Positions 25,426 through 33,664 are shown, counted from the stretch's first letter. The stretch is DNA of 36,083 nt from an uncultured Clostridia bacterium (GCA_944386475.1 CALXBH010000033.1:1-36083); one strand, 5' to 3'. Notes: a model not told the origin generated them from the letters alone. Numbers and translations: made by a program.

Positions 25426-25463
25426 AAACCGGCGGCAGGAAAAATCCTTGCCGCCGGTTTTTT
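25426..25463 (+). terminator. Rho-independent terminator after the SpoIID-like gene
   Basis: A GC-rich stem (ACCGGCGGCA with TGCCGCCGGT and flanking A/T pairs) with an AAAA-containing loop is followed by TTTTTT. It ends the probable operon that begins at the cysteine desulfurase gene. Confidence 0.9.
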
Positions 25464-25525
25464 ATCCTGTACCCAATGAAACAGGTTTTTTTTACACTTT
25501 ATAGATGAAAGGCAGGTGAAAACCA

Positions 25526-27073
25526 GTGGATCCCAACATTCTTGACCGCTATGTAGAAAAGGTTTACGGCTATGCCGTCAACCACACCTATTCCCGGGAG
25601 GAGGCGGACGAGCTTTCCCAGGAAATCCTGTTTACGGCTGTCCGGGAACTTCCCAAGCTGCGGGATGACAGCAAATTAGAGCTCTGGCTTTGGGGACTGG
25701 CGGGGAATGTCACCAAGTGCTTCCGCCGGTATCAGGGAGCACAGCGCGCTTTGTATTCCTATGACGCGCTGGATTCCATCATTTATGAGGAGCCTGACGA
25801 TCAGGAGGAGGTGTATGACGCCCTGCGCACCAAGATCGGGATGCTTTCGGCCAGGTACCGGGATATCATCGTCCTGTACTACTATGACGGCTTATCCACC
25901 AAAGAGATCGCGCAAAAGCTCTGCATCCCGGAGGGAACGGCAACCTGGCGCCTGTCCGAAGCCAGGAAAAAACTGAAAAAGGAGTGTGCCGAAATGAATG
26001 AAACGGCATTACGGCCGGTGACGATGCGGCTTGACATTTATGGAAACGGCAATTATAACGGGACATCCATTCCTTTTCCCACCGCATATATCGACGACGC
26101 CCTTTCCCAGAATATCCTGTATAACTGCTATGAACAAGCTCGCGGCATTGAAGAACTGGCAAAGCTCTGCGGGGTTCCAGCCTATTATATAGAGGAGCGG
26201 ATGGAAAATCTGTTAAAACGGGAGGCGGTTATCGAGGCCGCAAGGGGAAAATATCGAACCAATTTTATCATTTGGTCGGATAAATACGGGACTTACTGCG
26301 AGGAAAACGCTGAAAACATGTTGATGCCGCTTATGGACCGGCTGCTTAGTGCCCTTCAAAACATAGCGGCAGAAGCGGCCACCATCCCTTTTTACAAAGC
26401 CGGAAAAAACGAGACAGATTTATTTTATCTTTACGGTGTGTTGGCGTTTTCCTATGCGAGCAAACACTACTGCCAGTTGCCTTATCCGCCCTTTCGGAAA
26501 AAATACGACGGCAACGGCTGGTGCTATGTGGGCAATATGGAAACAGGTAAACATCCCAGAACCGGCATCGGCACACAGCAAAACCTCAATCTGGGAAGCC
26601 GCGGCAGTTGCAGCCATACCACATACAATTCTATCAGTGGTATTACTTTTCGGCAGATGATGTCCGACCAGTACCTTAACGTTTGCGAGGATCTTTTGTG
26701 CCGCGGGAAAACAGAGGACATCGAGTCCGCTGCAGGAGCGATCCAGGAGGGCTATCTTGTCAAAAAAACGGACGGCAGCTTTTTCGTAACCGTCCCATTC
26801 TTCACAAAACAACAAAAAGAGGCATTTGACGCCATAGCCGACCGTTACCTTGCGCCTCTTATGCCGGCGTATTCAGAGGCTGTCAACCGGTTTATCGCGG
26901 GATATAAAAAACTGTTCCCCAAACACCTGCATGACGACGCCGACCGCATGTGCCATAATATGTTTTTAGGGCTGTATGCGGCGGTCATCGAATACGCGCA
27001 AAAGACAACGGCTATTCCCATGCCCTCGCCCGGCTGTTTCTGCGACGTTATGATCCAGTTAAAAAAATCCTAA
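25526..27073 (+). CDS. ECF-like sigma factor with large C-terminal extension
   Basis: A 515-residue protein whose first ~155 residues are a complete sigma-70 family unit of ECF type. Region 2 (about 5-75) has EEADELSQEILFTAVRELP and WLWGLAGNVTKCFRR. Region 4 (about 100-150) has the helix-turn-helix RYRDIIVLYYYDGLSTKEIA. The remaining ~355 residues start with a winged-helix-like stretch (about 195-255, GIEELAKLCGVPAYYIEERM) and continue into a cysteine-containing soluble region that I do not recognise. The start is GTG 25526, preceded by AGGTGA with six-base spacing. No anti-sigma gene adjoins, so the extension may itself sense a signal (inference). It lies between two terminators as a single-gene unit. 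Codon use in the C-terminal part looks less GC-biased than its neighbours. Confidence 0.82.
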   Translation: MDPNILDRYVEKVYGYAVNHTYSREEADELSQEILFTAVRELPKLRDDSKLELWLWGLAGNVTKCFRRYQGAQRALYSYDALDSIIYEEPDDQEEVYDALRTKIGMLSARYRDIIVLYYYDGLSTKEIAQKLCIPEGTATWRLSEARKKLKKECAEMNETALRPVTMRLDIYGNGNYNGTSIPFPTAYIDDALSQNILYNCYEQARGIEELAKLCGVPAYYIEERMENLLKREAVIEAARGKYRTNFIIWSDKYGTYCEENAENMLMPLMDRLLSALQNIAAEAATIPFYKAGKNETDLFYLYGVLAFSYASKHYCQLPYPPFRKKYDGNGWCYVGNMETGKHPRTGIGTQQNLNLGSRGSCSHTTYNSISGITFRQMMSDQYLNVCEDLLCRGKTEDIESAAGAIQEGYLVKKTDGSFFVTVPFFTKQQKEAFDAIADRYLAPLMPAYSEAVNRFIAGYKKLFPKHLHDDADRMCHNMFLGLYAAVIEYAQKTTAIPMPSPGCFCDVMIQLKKS

Positions 27074-27074
27074 T

Positions 27075-27109
27075 AAAAAGGAGTGCTGCGTGTTGCAGCA
27101 CTCCTTTTT
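27075..27109. terminator. Bidirectional terminator between convergent genes
   Basis: A perfect 15-bp stem (AAAAAGGAGTGCTGC with GCAGCACTCCTTTTT) has A- and T-tracts that serve both the sigma-factor gene and the minus-strand thioesterase gene. It marks the point where the plus-strand half of the window meets the minus-strand cluster. Confidence 0.92.
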
Positions 27110-27136
27110 ATACACACAAACCGCCGCGCAGCAGGT

Positions 27137-27880
27137 TTATCCAAAACAAATCTCGCAGGAAAAACAGCTGTGGCCGCCGCAGATGCCCTCCACAAAGCTG
27201 CGGTCTTGTTCCACACAGGTGTAGATCTCGATATCCTCGCCCAGCTTTGCTTCGTGGTTATAGTTAATCATAAAATCCGTCATGGGGCGCAGCTGCTGTT
27301 CCCGAGGGAGGAAATCCATAGCGACGTTGCTGTAGTTTGCGTTGTTCATGTGGCCGTTGCTGTCAAGGTCCGAATACACTACCCGGCGGGTTCCGGCAAG
27401 GGTCATCCCCTGGGGGAGTTTTACCTTGTCCGCCGGGCGGCAGTCGGGGAGCTTATCGGGACAGCAGTGCAGCGTCCCGGTGAAAGCAGAGGGGCGCAGG
27501 ATCTTGCGGGTGCTGGGCTCCACCAAAATCCAGGCGGTGGCCGAGGAGGCTAATAGCGTCCCATCCGGCCGCCGGATGTCAAAATCCCGCAAAAACAAAG
27601 CGCCTTTTGTTCCATACTCCCAGGTATAGACGATGATCGTCTCATCAGACGCCGGCATCTCGTGGATGCGCACGCTCACCCGGGAGAGCAAAAACACCAT
27701 ATTCTGATCCTGAAGCCATTGATAGTCATAGCCCCGTTCGGCGTAATCCACCACCGCGATATCCGAAATATACCGCATCAGGGTGGAAATCCGCGCCCGG
27801 CCGGTGGTATCGCAGTCGTAAAACCGGATTTCCACTGGTTTTTGGTAGATAATGCCTTGCTGATCGTTTGTCTGTTCCAT
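27137..27880 (-). CDS. Acyl-ACP thioesterase
   Basis: A 247-residue cytoplasmic double-hotdog enzyme of the FatA/FatB-like bacterial family that releases free fatty acids from acyl carrier protein. The first hotdog begins IRFYDCDTTGRARISTLMRY. The second contains SDLDSNGHMNNANYSNVAMD, with the expected Asn-His active-site pair in NGHMNN. The C-terminus is short and cysteine-rich (SCFSCEICFG), which is unusual and could be a metal or redox feature. ATG 27880 follows AAAGGAG with eight-base spacing. It is last in the minus-strand series behind serS, 72 bases away with only a weak hairpin between, so it may be co-transcribed. Chain-length preference cannot be read. Confidence 0.9.
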   Translation of the reverse strand: MEQTNDQQGIIYQKPVEIRFYDCDTTGRARISTLMRYISDIAVVDYAERGYDYQWLQDQNMVFLLSRVSVRIHEMPASDETIIVYTWEYGTKGALFLRDFDIRRPDGTLLASSATAWILVEPSTRKILRPSAFTGTLHCCPDKLPDCRPADKVKLPQGMTLAGTRRVVYSDLDSNGHMNNANYSNVAMDFLPREQQLRPMTDFMINYNHEAKLGEDIEIYTCVEQDRSFVEGICGGHSCFSCEICFG

Positions 27881-27922
27881 CCGGTTTGCTCCTTTCTATA
27901 CAGAACGTTTAATTTCTCAACA

Positions 27923-27945
27923 TTTCAACATCTACAATGTTGAAA
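27923..27945. terminator. Weak hairpin between serS and the thioesterase gene
   Basis: A 9-bp stem (TTTCAACAT with ATGTTGAAA) has a five-base loop. No T-run follows on the minus strand, so it is unlikely to stop serS transcription fully. Confidence 0.3.
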
Positions 27946-27952
27946 ACTTTTC

Positions 27953-29224
27953 TTATTTAATAACCTCACATCCCATAAAGGGGACCAGCGCTTTGGGCAC
28001 CGTGATGGAGCCATCCTCGTTTTGATAGTTTTCCATAATCGCCGCCACCGTGCGTCCTACCGCCACGCCGGAGCCGTTGAGGGTGTGGACAAACCGCGCC
28101 TTGTCCTTGGGGCCGTCTTTAAAGCGGATGTTCGCCCGGCGGGCCTGGAAGTCCTCGAAGTTGGAGCAGGAGGAAATCTCCTTGTAATTGTTGTAAGAGG
28201 GGAGCCATACCTCGATGTCATAGGTCTTGGCGCTGGAAAAGCCCACGTCCCCGGTGCTTAAGGTGACCACCCGATAGGGGAGCTCCAACGCCTGGAGCAC
28301 CTTTTCCGCATCCCGGGTCAGCGCTTCCAACTCTTCATAGCTGTTTTCCGGCCGGGCGAACTTCACAAGCTCCACTTTATTAAACTGATGCTGGCGGATG
28401 AGCCCCCGGGTATCCCGGCCGGCGGAACCGGCCTCCGCCCTAAAGCAAGCGGAATAAGCGCAGTATTTTAAGGGGAGATCTTTACCATCCAGGATATCAT
28501 CCCGGTACATATTGGTCACCGGCACCTCTGCCGTGGGGATCATAAAGTAGTCGGTTCCCTCGATTTTAAAGGCGTCCTCCTCAAACTTGGGGAGCTGGCC
28601 GGTGCCGGTCATGGACGCCCGGTTGACCATATAGGGGGGGAGCACCTCGGTATAGCCGTTTTGGGTGTGCATATCCAGGAAAAAGGTGATGATCGCCCGT
28701 TCCAGCTTGGCCCCTAAGCCTTTATAAAAGTGAAAGCGCGCGCCGGTTACCTTGGCGGCGGTTTCGGGGTCTAAAATCCCCAGGTCCGCTCCCAGATCCC
28801 AGTGGGCCTTGGGAGTAAAGCCAAACTGCCGGGGCTCGCCCCAGCGGCGCACCTCCACGTTTTCGGTGTCATCCTTGCCGATGGGCACGCTCTCGTGGGG
28901 GATGTTGGGGATGGACAGCAGATAATCCCGCTGTTTTGCCTCCAGTTCACCGGCCTTTGTGTCGCACTCCTTCACCTCGTCGGAGAGGGTCTTCATCTTC
29001 GCCATAATCTCGCTGACGTCGCCGCCCGCTTTTTTAATGGCGGGAATCTCCTTGCTGGCCTTGTTTTGCTCCGCCTTCATGGCGTCCACCTGCACCTGAA
29101 GCTCCCGGCGCTGGCGGTCGATGTCCAAAATAGCGTCCACTACCGCGTCCATGTCCTTGTTGCGGGTTTTCATGGCCTGTTTGACCCGGTCGGGGTTTTC
29201 ACGGATTACTCGAATGTCCAACAT
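27953..29224 (-). CDS. serS: Seryl-tRNA synthetase
   Basis: A 423-residue class II synthetase charging tRNA-Ser and tRNA-Sec with serine. The N-terminal ~110 residues form the tRNA-binding coiled-coil arm ([22 protein letters not shown] and following). The catalytic core has motif 2 ([20 protein letters not shown]) and motif 3 ([19 protein letters not shown]), and the end, [11 protein letters not shown], is typical. AAGGAAGGAAA precedes ATG 29224. It follows parB by only 35 bases, with no promoter or T-box between, so it is expressed with the partition genes, a placement seen in many Clostridia. Confidence 0.97.
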   Translation of the reverse strand: MLDIRVIRENPDRVKQAMKTRNKDMDAVVDAILDIDRQRRELQVQVDAMKAEQNKASKEIPAIKKAGGDVSEIMAKMKTLSDEVKECDTKAGELEAKQRDYLLSIPNIPHESVPIGKDDTENVEVRRWGEPRQFGFTPKAHWDLGADLGILDPETAAKVTGARFHFYKGLGAKLERAIITFFLDMHTQNGYTEVLPPYMVNRASMTGTGQLPKFEEDAFKIEGTDYFMIPTAEVPVTNMYRDDILDGKDLPLKYCAYSACFRAEAGSAGRDTRGLIRQHQFNKVELVKFARPENSYEELEALTRDAEKVLQALELPYRVVTLSTGDVGFSSAKTYDIEVWLPSYNNYKEISSCSNFEDFQARRANIRFKDGPKDKARFVHTLNGSGVAVGRTVAAIMENYQNEDGSITVPKALVPFMGCEVIK

Positions 29225-29259
29225 AATAACATTTCCTTCCTTTTATGTTAAATATTAGT

Positions 29260-30159
29260 TTATTTTTCTCCGGTCAGCTGTTTCGCCATCTGGGAGAGTT
29301 CCTCTTTATCGTAAAATTCAATGGACAGCGTCCCTTTTCCGTTGTTTTGCAGGGTAATAGTCACCTTTTTTCCCAGCTGTTCGGTCAGAGCCAGGGCCAT
29401 CTCATCGTAATAACTGTCGCGTCCGCCACCTATCCCCCCAGCGGGGGAGGTTGTACCAGCGGAAGCGTTTGCTTCGTTTGCCCGTTCCTCTGCCGCCTGG
29501 GCCGCTTTTTTGCCCATTTTTTCAATATCCCGCACGGTATAGCCCTTTTTGGGGATGCTTTTGGCGACCGCAATCATCTCCTGCTCCGAGGGGAGGGAGA
29601 GCAGCGCCCGGGCGTGTCCCGCGGAGATTTCCCCCTGCCGCAGCATGGGGAGGACTTCCTCCGGCAAACTTAAAAGCCGCAGGGCGTTGGCGATAGCGGG
29701 ACGGGAGCGCCCCACCCGCTTGGACACCTCATCCTGGGTGAGGCCGAAGGTCTCCATTAAATCCTGATAGCCCAACGCCTCTTCCACCGGGTTTAGATCC
29801 TCCCGCTGGAGGTTTTCGATCAGCGCGATCTCCATGGTCTCGCTGTCGCTCATCTCCCGCACCACCACGGGCACCTCGTCCACGCCCGCCATCCGGCAGG
29901 CCCGCCAGCGGCGTTCTCCCGCCACCAGCTGATAGCTGCCGTCGGTGCGGGGACGCACTAAAAGCGGCTGGATGACCCCGTGCTGCCGGATGGAATCCGC
30001 CAGCTGGGCCAATGCCGCCTCGTCAAAATCCTTACGGGGCTGCCGCTTGTTGGGCTCGATCTCGGTGATCTTCATCATGACCGCGCCGGAATTTGTGTTT
30101 GTGTTGTTATCTGCAAAAAGCGCGTCCAGGCCTTTGCCCAGCCCACCTTTTTTCGCCAT
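29260..30159 (-). CDS. parB: Chromosome partitioning protein ParB (Spo0J)
   Basis: A 299-residue CTP-dependent DNA clamp that loads at parS, spreads, and recruits ParA and condensin to segregate the origin. It has the family N-terminus MAKKGGLGKGLDALFADN, then the CTP-binding block with GERRWRAC (81-88), VALIENLQREDLNPVEEA-like sequence, and a helix-turn-helix (LTQDEVSKRVGRSRPAIANA). A Gly/Ser/Thr-rich linker leads to a C-terminal dimerisation segment. CGGAGG precedes ATG 30159 by eight bases. It starts 18 bases after parA, and serS follows. Two perfect parS sites lie within 5 kb (31091-31106 and 34847-34862), as expected for its binding. Confidence 0.96.
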   Translation of the reverse strand: MAKKGGLGKGLDALFADNNTNTNSGAVMMKITEIEPNKRQPRKDFDEAALAQLADSIRQHGVIQPLLVRPRTDGSYQLVAGERRWRACRMAGVDEVPVVVREMSDSETMEIALIENLQREDLNPVEEALGYQDLMETFGLTQDEVSKRVGRSRPAIANALRLLSLPEEVLPMLRQGEISAGHARALLSLPSEQEMIAVAKSIPKKGYTVRDIEKMGKKAAQAAEERANEANASAGTTSPAGGIGGGRDSYYDEMALALTEQLGKKVTITLQNNGKGTLSIEFYDKEELSQMAKQLTGEK

Positions 30160-30177
30160 TTATGAAACCTCCGTTTC

Positions 30178-30951
30178 CTAATCCGCCGTCCGTTTATTGG
30201 CCTTTAAAAACTCCTCCGCCAGATCGTTGTAGGCCTTGGTTCCTTTGGAGCCCTTGTCGTAATACAGCACCGGCTCCCCGAAGCTGGGGGCCTCCGACAG
30301 CCGCACGTTGCGGGGGATCACCGTTTTATACACCTTTTTTGGGAAGAACTTTTTGACCTCGGTGACCACCTGCATGGTCAGGTTGAGCCGCCCGTCAAAC
30401 ATGGTCAGCAAAACCCCTTCCAGCTCCAGGTTTTCGTTATAAAGCCTGCGCACCTGCCGCACGGTGGCCATCAGCTGGGAGAGCCCCTCCAGGGCGTAAT
30501 ATTCGCACTGGATGGGCACCAAAAAGGTGTCCGCCGCCGTCAGGGCGTTGAGGGTGATGAGTCCCAGGGAAGGGGGACAGTCGATGAGCAGGTAATCATA
30601 CTGCTGCTTGGCGTTTAAAAGGGCGTTTTTTAACAGCTGCACCCGGTTTTCCATCTCCACGATCTCCACCTCGGCGCCGGCCAGCTCCATGCTGGAGGGC
30701 AAAACGTCCACATCCTTGTATTTGGTGTGGATTAAGACTTCCTCCAGTTTGGCCTCGCCGATCAACAGGTCATAGGTGGATTTGATGCCTTTTTTGCTGA
30801 TTCCCATGCCGCTGGTGGCGTTTCCCTGAGGATCGATGTCCACCAGGAGGACTTTTTTGTGATGAGCGCCCAAAGCGGCGGTGAGGTTGACGGCGGTAGT
30901 GGTCTTGCCCACGCCTCCTTTTTGATTCACGATGGCGATCATTTTTCCCAT
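30178..30951 (-). CDS. parA: Chromosome partitioning ATPase ParA (Soj)
   Basis: A 257-residue deviant-Walker ATPase that partners ParB in origin segregation and, in Bacillus, regulates DnaA. The N-terminus, MGKMIAIVNQKGGVGKTT, carries the Walker A with signature Lys11 and Lys16. LLVDIDPQGNATSG and LLIDCPPSLGLITLNA follow. The frame is open to 31107, but start 30951 is chosen because CGGAGGA lies ten bases upstream, the protein then begins in the family manner, and a promoter -10 (31042-31047) lies inside the longer version. The extra N-terminal codons would also translate the parS site. It is co-transcribed with parB and serS from the promoter at 31042-31070. Confidence 0.96.
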   Translation of the reverse strand: MGKMIAIVNQKGGVGKTTTAVNLTAALGAHHKKVLLVDIDPQGNATSGMGISKKGIKSTYDLLIGEAKLEEVLIHTKYKDVDVLPSSMELAGAEVEIVEMENRVQLLKNALLNAKQQYDYLLIDCPPSLGLITLNALTAADTFLVPIQCEYYALEGLSQLMATVRQVRRLYNENLELEGVLLTMFDGRLNLTMQVVTEVKKFFPKKVYKTVIPRNVRLSEAPSFGEPVLYYDKGSKGTKAYNDLAEEFLKANKRTAD

Positions 30952-31041
30952 GATAAAACGTCCTCCGGTGCATATTTTTATTTTCATGGCGTTTGCAAAG
31001 GCAATTCTTTTATCAAACAGCCTTTTTAAACTACTTTTTCT

Positions 31042-31070
31042 ATTATAGCACGGTTTTTTGTGTTTTAAAA
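31042..31070 (-). promoter_or_regulatory. Promoter of the parA-parB-serS operon
   Basis: On the minus strand a perfect TATAAT (31047 down to 31042) has a weak -35 (TTTTAA, 31070-31065) at 17-base spacing. Transcription would start near 31035, about 85 bases before the parA start. The parS site at 31091-31106 lies just upstream of it. Confidence 0.65.
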
Positions 31071-31090
31071 GCTCTTTTCTCATTCTTTTG

Positions 31091-31106
31091 TGTTTCACGT
31101 GAAACA
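31091..31106. promoter_or_regulatory. parS centromere site 1
   Basis: An exact match to the conserved 16-base ParB-binding palindrome TGTTTCACGTGAAACA. It is intergenic between noc and parA, about 20 bases upstream of the parA -35 box, so ParB bound there could also affect its own operon. Confidence 0.97.
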
Positions 31107-31179
31107 TATTGGCCGATAAATTCCCATGCAGAATCCATCACACAAAACCGGATGGGATGAGACCTGTTTATAGAAACAA

Positions 31180-31217
31180 GTAAAAGAGGACGATGTTAAA
31201 ACATCGTCCTCTTTTAC
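31180..31217. terminator. Terminator after noc
   Basis: A near-perfect 18-bp stem (arms from GTAAAAGAGGACGATGTT and its complement) has a very short loop and flanking A/T tracts. It lies 73 bases downstream of the noc stop on the minus strand and separates noc from parA transcription. Confidence 0.85.
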
Positions 31218-31289
31218 GGCTTTATCCAAGCCAGAAAGGGTAGGGGAGAGGGGTAGAAAATATATTATAAGGCATTTGGCCTTATAACC

Positions 31290-32099
31290 TTAGTTGCGAA
31301 TGGGGATTTTCACTACATACTCGATGTAGTCATCCTCCTGTTTCTTTTGGGCCTGGGCGGGAATTCCCGCCTGTTTCATGGTGTCAATCGCTTTGTTGAT
31401 GGTGTTTAAAAACAACCGGATATCCTTTACAATTAACCGCTTACGCTTGATTTGCGGCTCTTTTGGCTCTGCGAGCAGGCTTTCTATGTATTTTTCCGTT
31501 TGCACGACGTTTAGGTTTTGCTCGGCGATCCAGGCGGCGGCCGCGATCTGTCTGTCCGGATCTTTGAGCTTTAACAGCGCCCGGGCATGGCGTTCGCTTA
31601 AATTGTTATCCGCGATGATCTGGGCGGCCTCCTCCGGCAGCTTTAACAGCCGGATCTTGTTGGCCACGGTGGATTGGGCCATGCCCAGCCGGGAAGCGGC
31701 CTCCTCCTGGGTGATATTCCATTCGTTGATTAGCGCTTCCAGCGCTTTTGCTTCTTCAAAGCAGTTAAGATCCTGCCGCTGGATGTTTTCCAGCAGAGCG
31801 AACACAGCGGACTGCCGGTCGCTGGTGTCGATGACAATACAGGGGACCTGTTCCATGCCCACCAGCTGGGCGGCTTTCAGCCGTCGCTCCCCGGAGATCA
31901 GCTCATAGCTGCCGGAGGAACTCCGCCGCACCGAAATGGGCTGTAAAATCCCGTTTTCCCGGATGCTTTCCGCCAGGCTTTGCAGCTCCTTGTCGTTAAA
32001 ATCCACCCTTGGCTGGGCGGGATTGGGCACAATCTCCGCCGCCGGGATCAAAACCACCTTATTGACCACCTTTTCCTTGTTAAAAAGGGAAGCCATCAT
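31290..32099 (-). CDS. noc: Nucleoid occlusion protein Noc
   Basis: A 269-residue ParB paralogue. Noc proteins bind their own DNA sites and block FtsZ assembly over the chromosome. It shows the CTP-binding GERRLKAA (70-77), the helix-turn-helix WNITQEEAASRLGMAQSTVA and Noc-like blocks NLSERHARALLKL and LNVVQTEKYIESLL. The end, DYIEYVVKIPIRN, resembles the Bacillus Noc C-terminus. The short hydrophobic-basic N-terminus (MMASLFNKEKVV) could be the membrane-targeting amphipathic helix. ATG 32099 is set by AAAAGGAG ten bases upstream; the frame to 32180 has no such site. It lies upstream of parA as in Bacillus, but its link to rsmG is broken by two inserted membrane-protein genes. It has its own promoter (32242-32270). 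Confidence 0.9.
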   Translation of the reverse strand: MMASLFNKEKVVNKVVLIPAAEIVPNPAQPRVDFNDKELQSLAESIRENGILQPISVRRSSSGSYELISGERRLKAAQLVGMEQVPCIVIDTSDRQSAVFALLENIQRQDLNCFEEAKALEALINEWNITQEEAASRLGMAQSTVANKIRLLKLPEEAAQIIADNNLSERHARALLKLKDPDRQIAAAAWIAEQNLNVVQTEKYIESLLAEPKEPQIKRKRLIVKDIRLFLNTINKAIDTMKQAGIPAQAQKKQEDDYIEYVVKIPIRN

Positions 32100-32241
32100 T
32101 GGGTTTACACTCCTTTTATGTTGTTGCTCTTTGTATTTTTGACGATGAAGGCCTGTCCGGAACAGGCGAAGGGTACCCATACGCGCGGTTTTCCTTAAGC
32201 GGAAATCCTCTTTTTAGTGGAAGGCTTTCCGCCCTATCACT

Positions 32242-32270
32242 ATCATAACACACTTTGGAAATGATTTCCA
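32242..32270 (-). promoter_or_regulatory. Promoter of noc, overlapped by a palindrome
   Basis: On the minus strand, TATGAT (32247-32242) and TGGAAA (32270-32265) are spaced by 17 bases. The -35 is part of a perfect 7-1-7 palindrome, TGGAAATGATTTCCA (32256-32270), which could be an operator. The predicted leader is about 135 bases. Confidence 0.6.
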
Positions 32271-32334
32271 GCATTTTCCATCTTCTTTTTTTCCCTTACT
32301 TCGACCGCTTTCGGCAAAATCCTTCTCTCCGCCG

Positions 32335-32364
32335 TTGCGAGGCAGGGAGGAATTGTGGTATGAT
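32335..32364 (+). promoter_or_regulatory. Promoter of the first DUF3592-like gene
   Basis: TTGCGA (32335-32340), an 18-base spacer and TATGAT (32359-32364). The stretch GTGGTATGATAA is repeated before the second copy of the gene, so the promoter was duplicated along with it. Confidence 0.6.
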
Positions 32365-32392
32365 AAAGATACTTTTTATGGGAGTGGATGTT

Positions 32393-32986
32393 ATGATCAA
32401 ACTTGATATTACAATGGAAACCGATCATCCTGTGCTGGTTTTTCTCGCCCTGTTTTCTTTCATTCTTGCCCTTCTTTTCTTTTTCGTTGCTTTTAAGCTT
32501 AAAACACGCCCCAAGTCTATTTTCCTCTGTGCTTTTCTGTTGTTATCCGCGTCGGTTTTGCTGTCCTTGGGAATACTTTTTCGGTCGGATAAGCTGACGA
32601 TGGCCGGTATTGAGCTTCCCTGTTCTCTTATCTTTTTCTTTTTTTCTCTCTCCACTCTGATTTCCTATCACAAATGCCGGAAATCTGTACGGGCAAAACT
32701 CACGGATTGTCGTGTCAGCAGCTCCAGGAGCGGCTGGGAGCGTTGTACTCCCTGTTTTACCTACGAATATGAAGGGGGGCCATATGAATCCTGCAGCTTT
32801 TTGTCCTACTCCAAAGGGACGTTTCAAAAGCTGTTTGAAACCGGTGGGGAATACACCATCTATATTGATCCCCACACGCCCAATATTTGCGCCGACAAAC
32901 GGCGATTTCCCCTGTCGAGAGTAGTTGTTTTGATCCTCTCTTTGGCTGTATTTATTTTGGGCATTATAACTGTGATATGGGGTTAA
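32393..32986 (+). CDS. DUF3592-like membrane protein, copy 1
   Basis: A 197-residue protein with three hydrophobic segments in its N-terminal half (about 13-36, 43-64 and 75-95). A soluble domain of about 75 residues follows (RAKLTDCRVSSSRSGWERCT, then PCFTYEYEGGPYESCSFLSY), and then a last membrane segment (about 175-195). The soluble part resembles DUF3592, a domain of unknown function common in membrane proteins. Start 32393 follows GGGAGTGG; longer frames upstream lack a site and include the promoter. It is transcribed against the surrounding rsmG/noc genes and is followed by a close paralogue. Base composition is more AT-rich than the par genes, suggesting a later insertion (inference). 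Confidence 0.75.
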   Translation: MIKLDITMETDHPVLVFLALFSFILALLFFFVAFKLKTRPKSIFLCAFLLLSASVLLSLGILFRSDKLTMAGIELPCSLIFFFFSLSTLISYHKCRKSVRAKLTDCRVSSSRSGWERCTPCFTYEYEGGPYESCSFLSYSKGTFQKLFETGGEYTIYIDPHTPNICADKRRFPLSRVVVLILSLAVFILGIITVIWG

Positions 32987-33010
32987 GGAAAAACAGCCGA
33001 TCCTTAGCCC

Positions 33011-33039
33011 TTGCCGGGGAAGAAGGGATGTGGTATGAT
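33011..33039 (+). promoter_or_regulatory. Promoter of the second DUF3592-like gene
   Basis: TTGCCG (33011-33016), a 17-base spacer and TATGAT (33034-33039). It is homologous to the 32335-32364 promoter and lies between the two copies, so each copy can be expressed independently. Confidence 0.58.
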
Positions 33040-33073
33040 AACCACAGAGATATGTTCTATGGGGGTGGATGTT

Positions 33074-33646
33074 ATGGAAAATATAAGCTTTCCGTTGGTT
33101 TTTTCTTGTGTGCTTTATTTGTTTCTGGCTGTTATGTTTCTTTACGCCTCTTTTAAGATGGAAAGGTACGGCCGAAAGCTCATGATTTTTTGTTCTCTGC
33201 TGATGTTTGCCGCACCGGTTTTGCTGTTTTTGGGAATGATCTTACAATCGGATAGGCTGACAACAGCGGGCACTGTTTTCCCCCTTTCTCTCTTGGCTTT
33301 TCTGCTGTTTGCTTCCAACCTGCTCCGCTACCGGCGCTGCCGGGAATCTGTACGGGCAAAGCTCACGGATTGTCGCGTCAGCAGCTCCAGAGGCTGGGAG
33401 CGTTGTACTCCCTGTTTTACCTACGAATATGAAGGGGAACCATATGAATCCTACAGCTTTTTGTCCTACCCCAAACGGACGTTTCAAAAGTTGTTTGAAA
33501 CCGGCGGGGAATACACCATCTATCTTGATCCCGATGAGCCAAACCTCTGTGCGGATAAGCGGCGGTTCCCCTTGTCGAGCGTTGTTTTTGCGATTCTCTT
33601 TTTAGCTATGTTTGTTTTTGGCGTTGTAGTTGTGGCACGGGGATAA
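33074..33646 (+). CDS. DUF3592-like membrane protein, copy 2
   Basis: A 190-residue paralogue of the preceding gene, with the same four-segment layout. The soluble domain is nearly identical (RAKLTDCRVSSSRGWERCTP onward to ADKRRFPLS), while the membrane segments have diverged. One serine is missing relative to copy 1 at the SRSGW/SRGW point. Start 33074 follows GGGGGTGG at the same spacing as copy 1. The duplicated unit is about 650-680 bases and includes the promoter and a short trailing CAGCCG piece after each stop. The conserved soluble domain and drifting membrane segments suggest selection on the soluble part. Function is unknown. Confidence 0.75.
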   Translation: MENISFPLVFSCVLYLFLAVMFLYASFKMERYGRKLMIFCSLLMFAAPVLLFLGMILQSDRLTTAGTVFPLSLLAFLLFASNLLRYRRCRESVRAKLTDCRVSSSRGWERCTPCFTYEYEGEPYESYSFLSYPKRTFQKLFETGGEYTIYLDPDEPNLCADKRRFPLSSVVFAILFLAMFVFGVVVVARG

Positions 33647-33664
33647 AAAAACAGCCGCTCCCTA

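Noticed and set aside
30952-31107. Extended N-terminus of ParA starting MFHVKH
   Set aside because: The extension translates the parS site and spans a perfect -10 box. The supported start at 30951 has a good ribosome binding site and the conserved ParA beginning.
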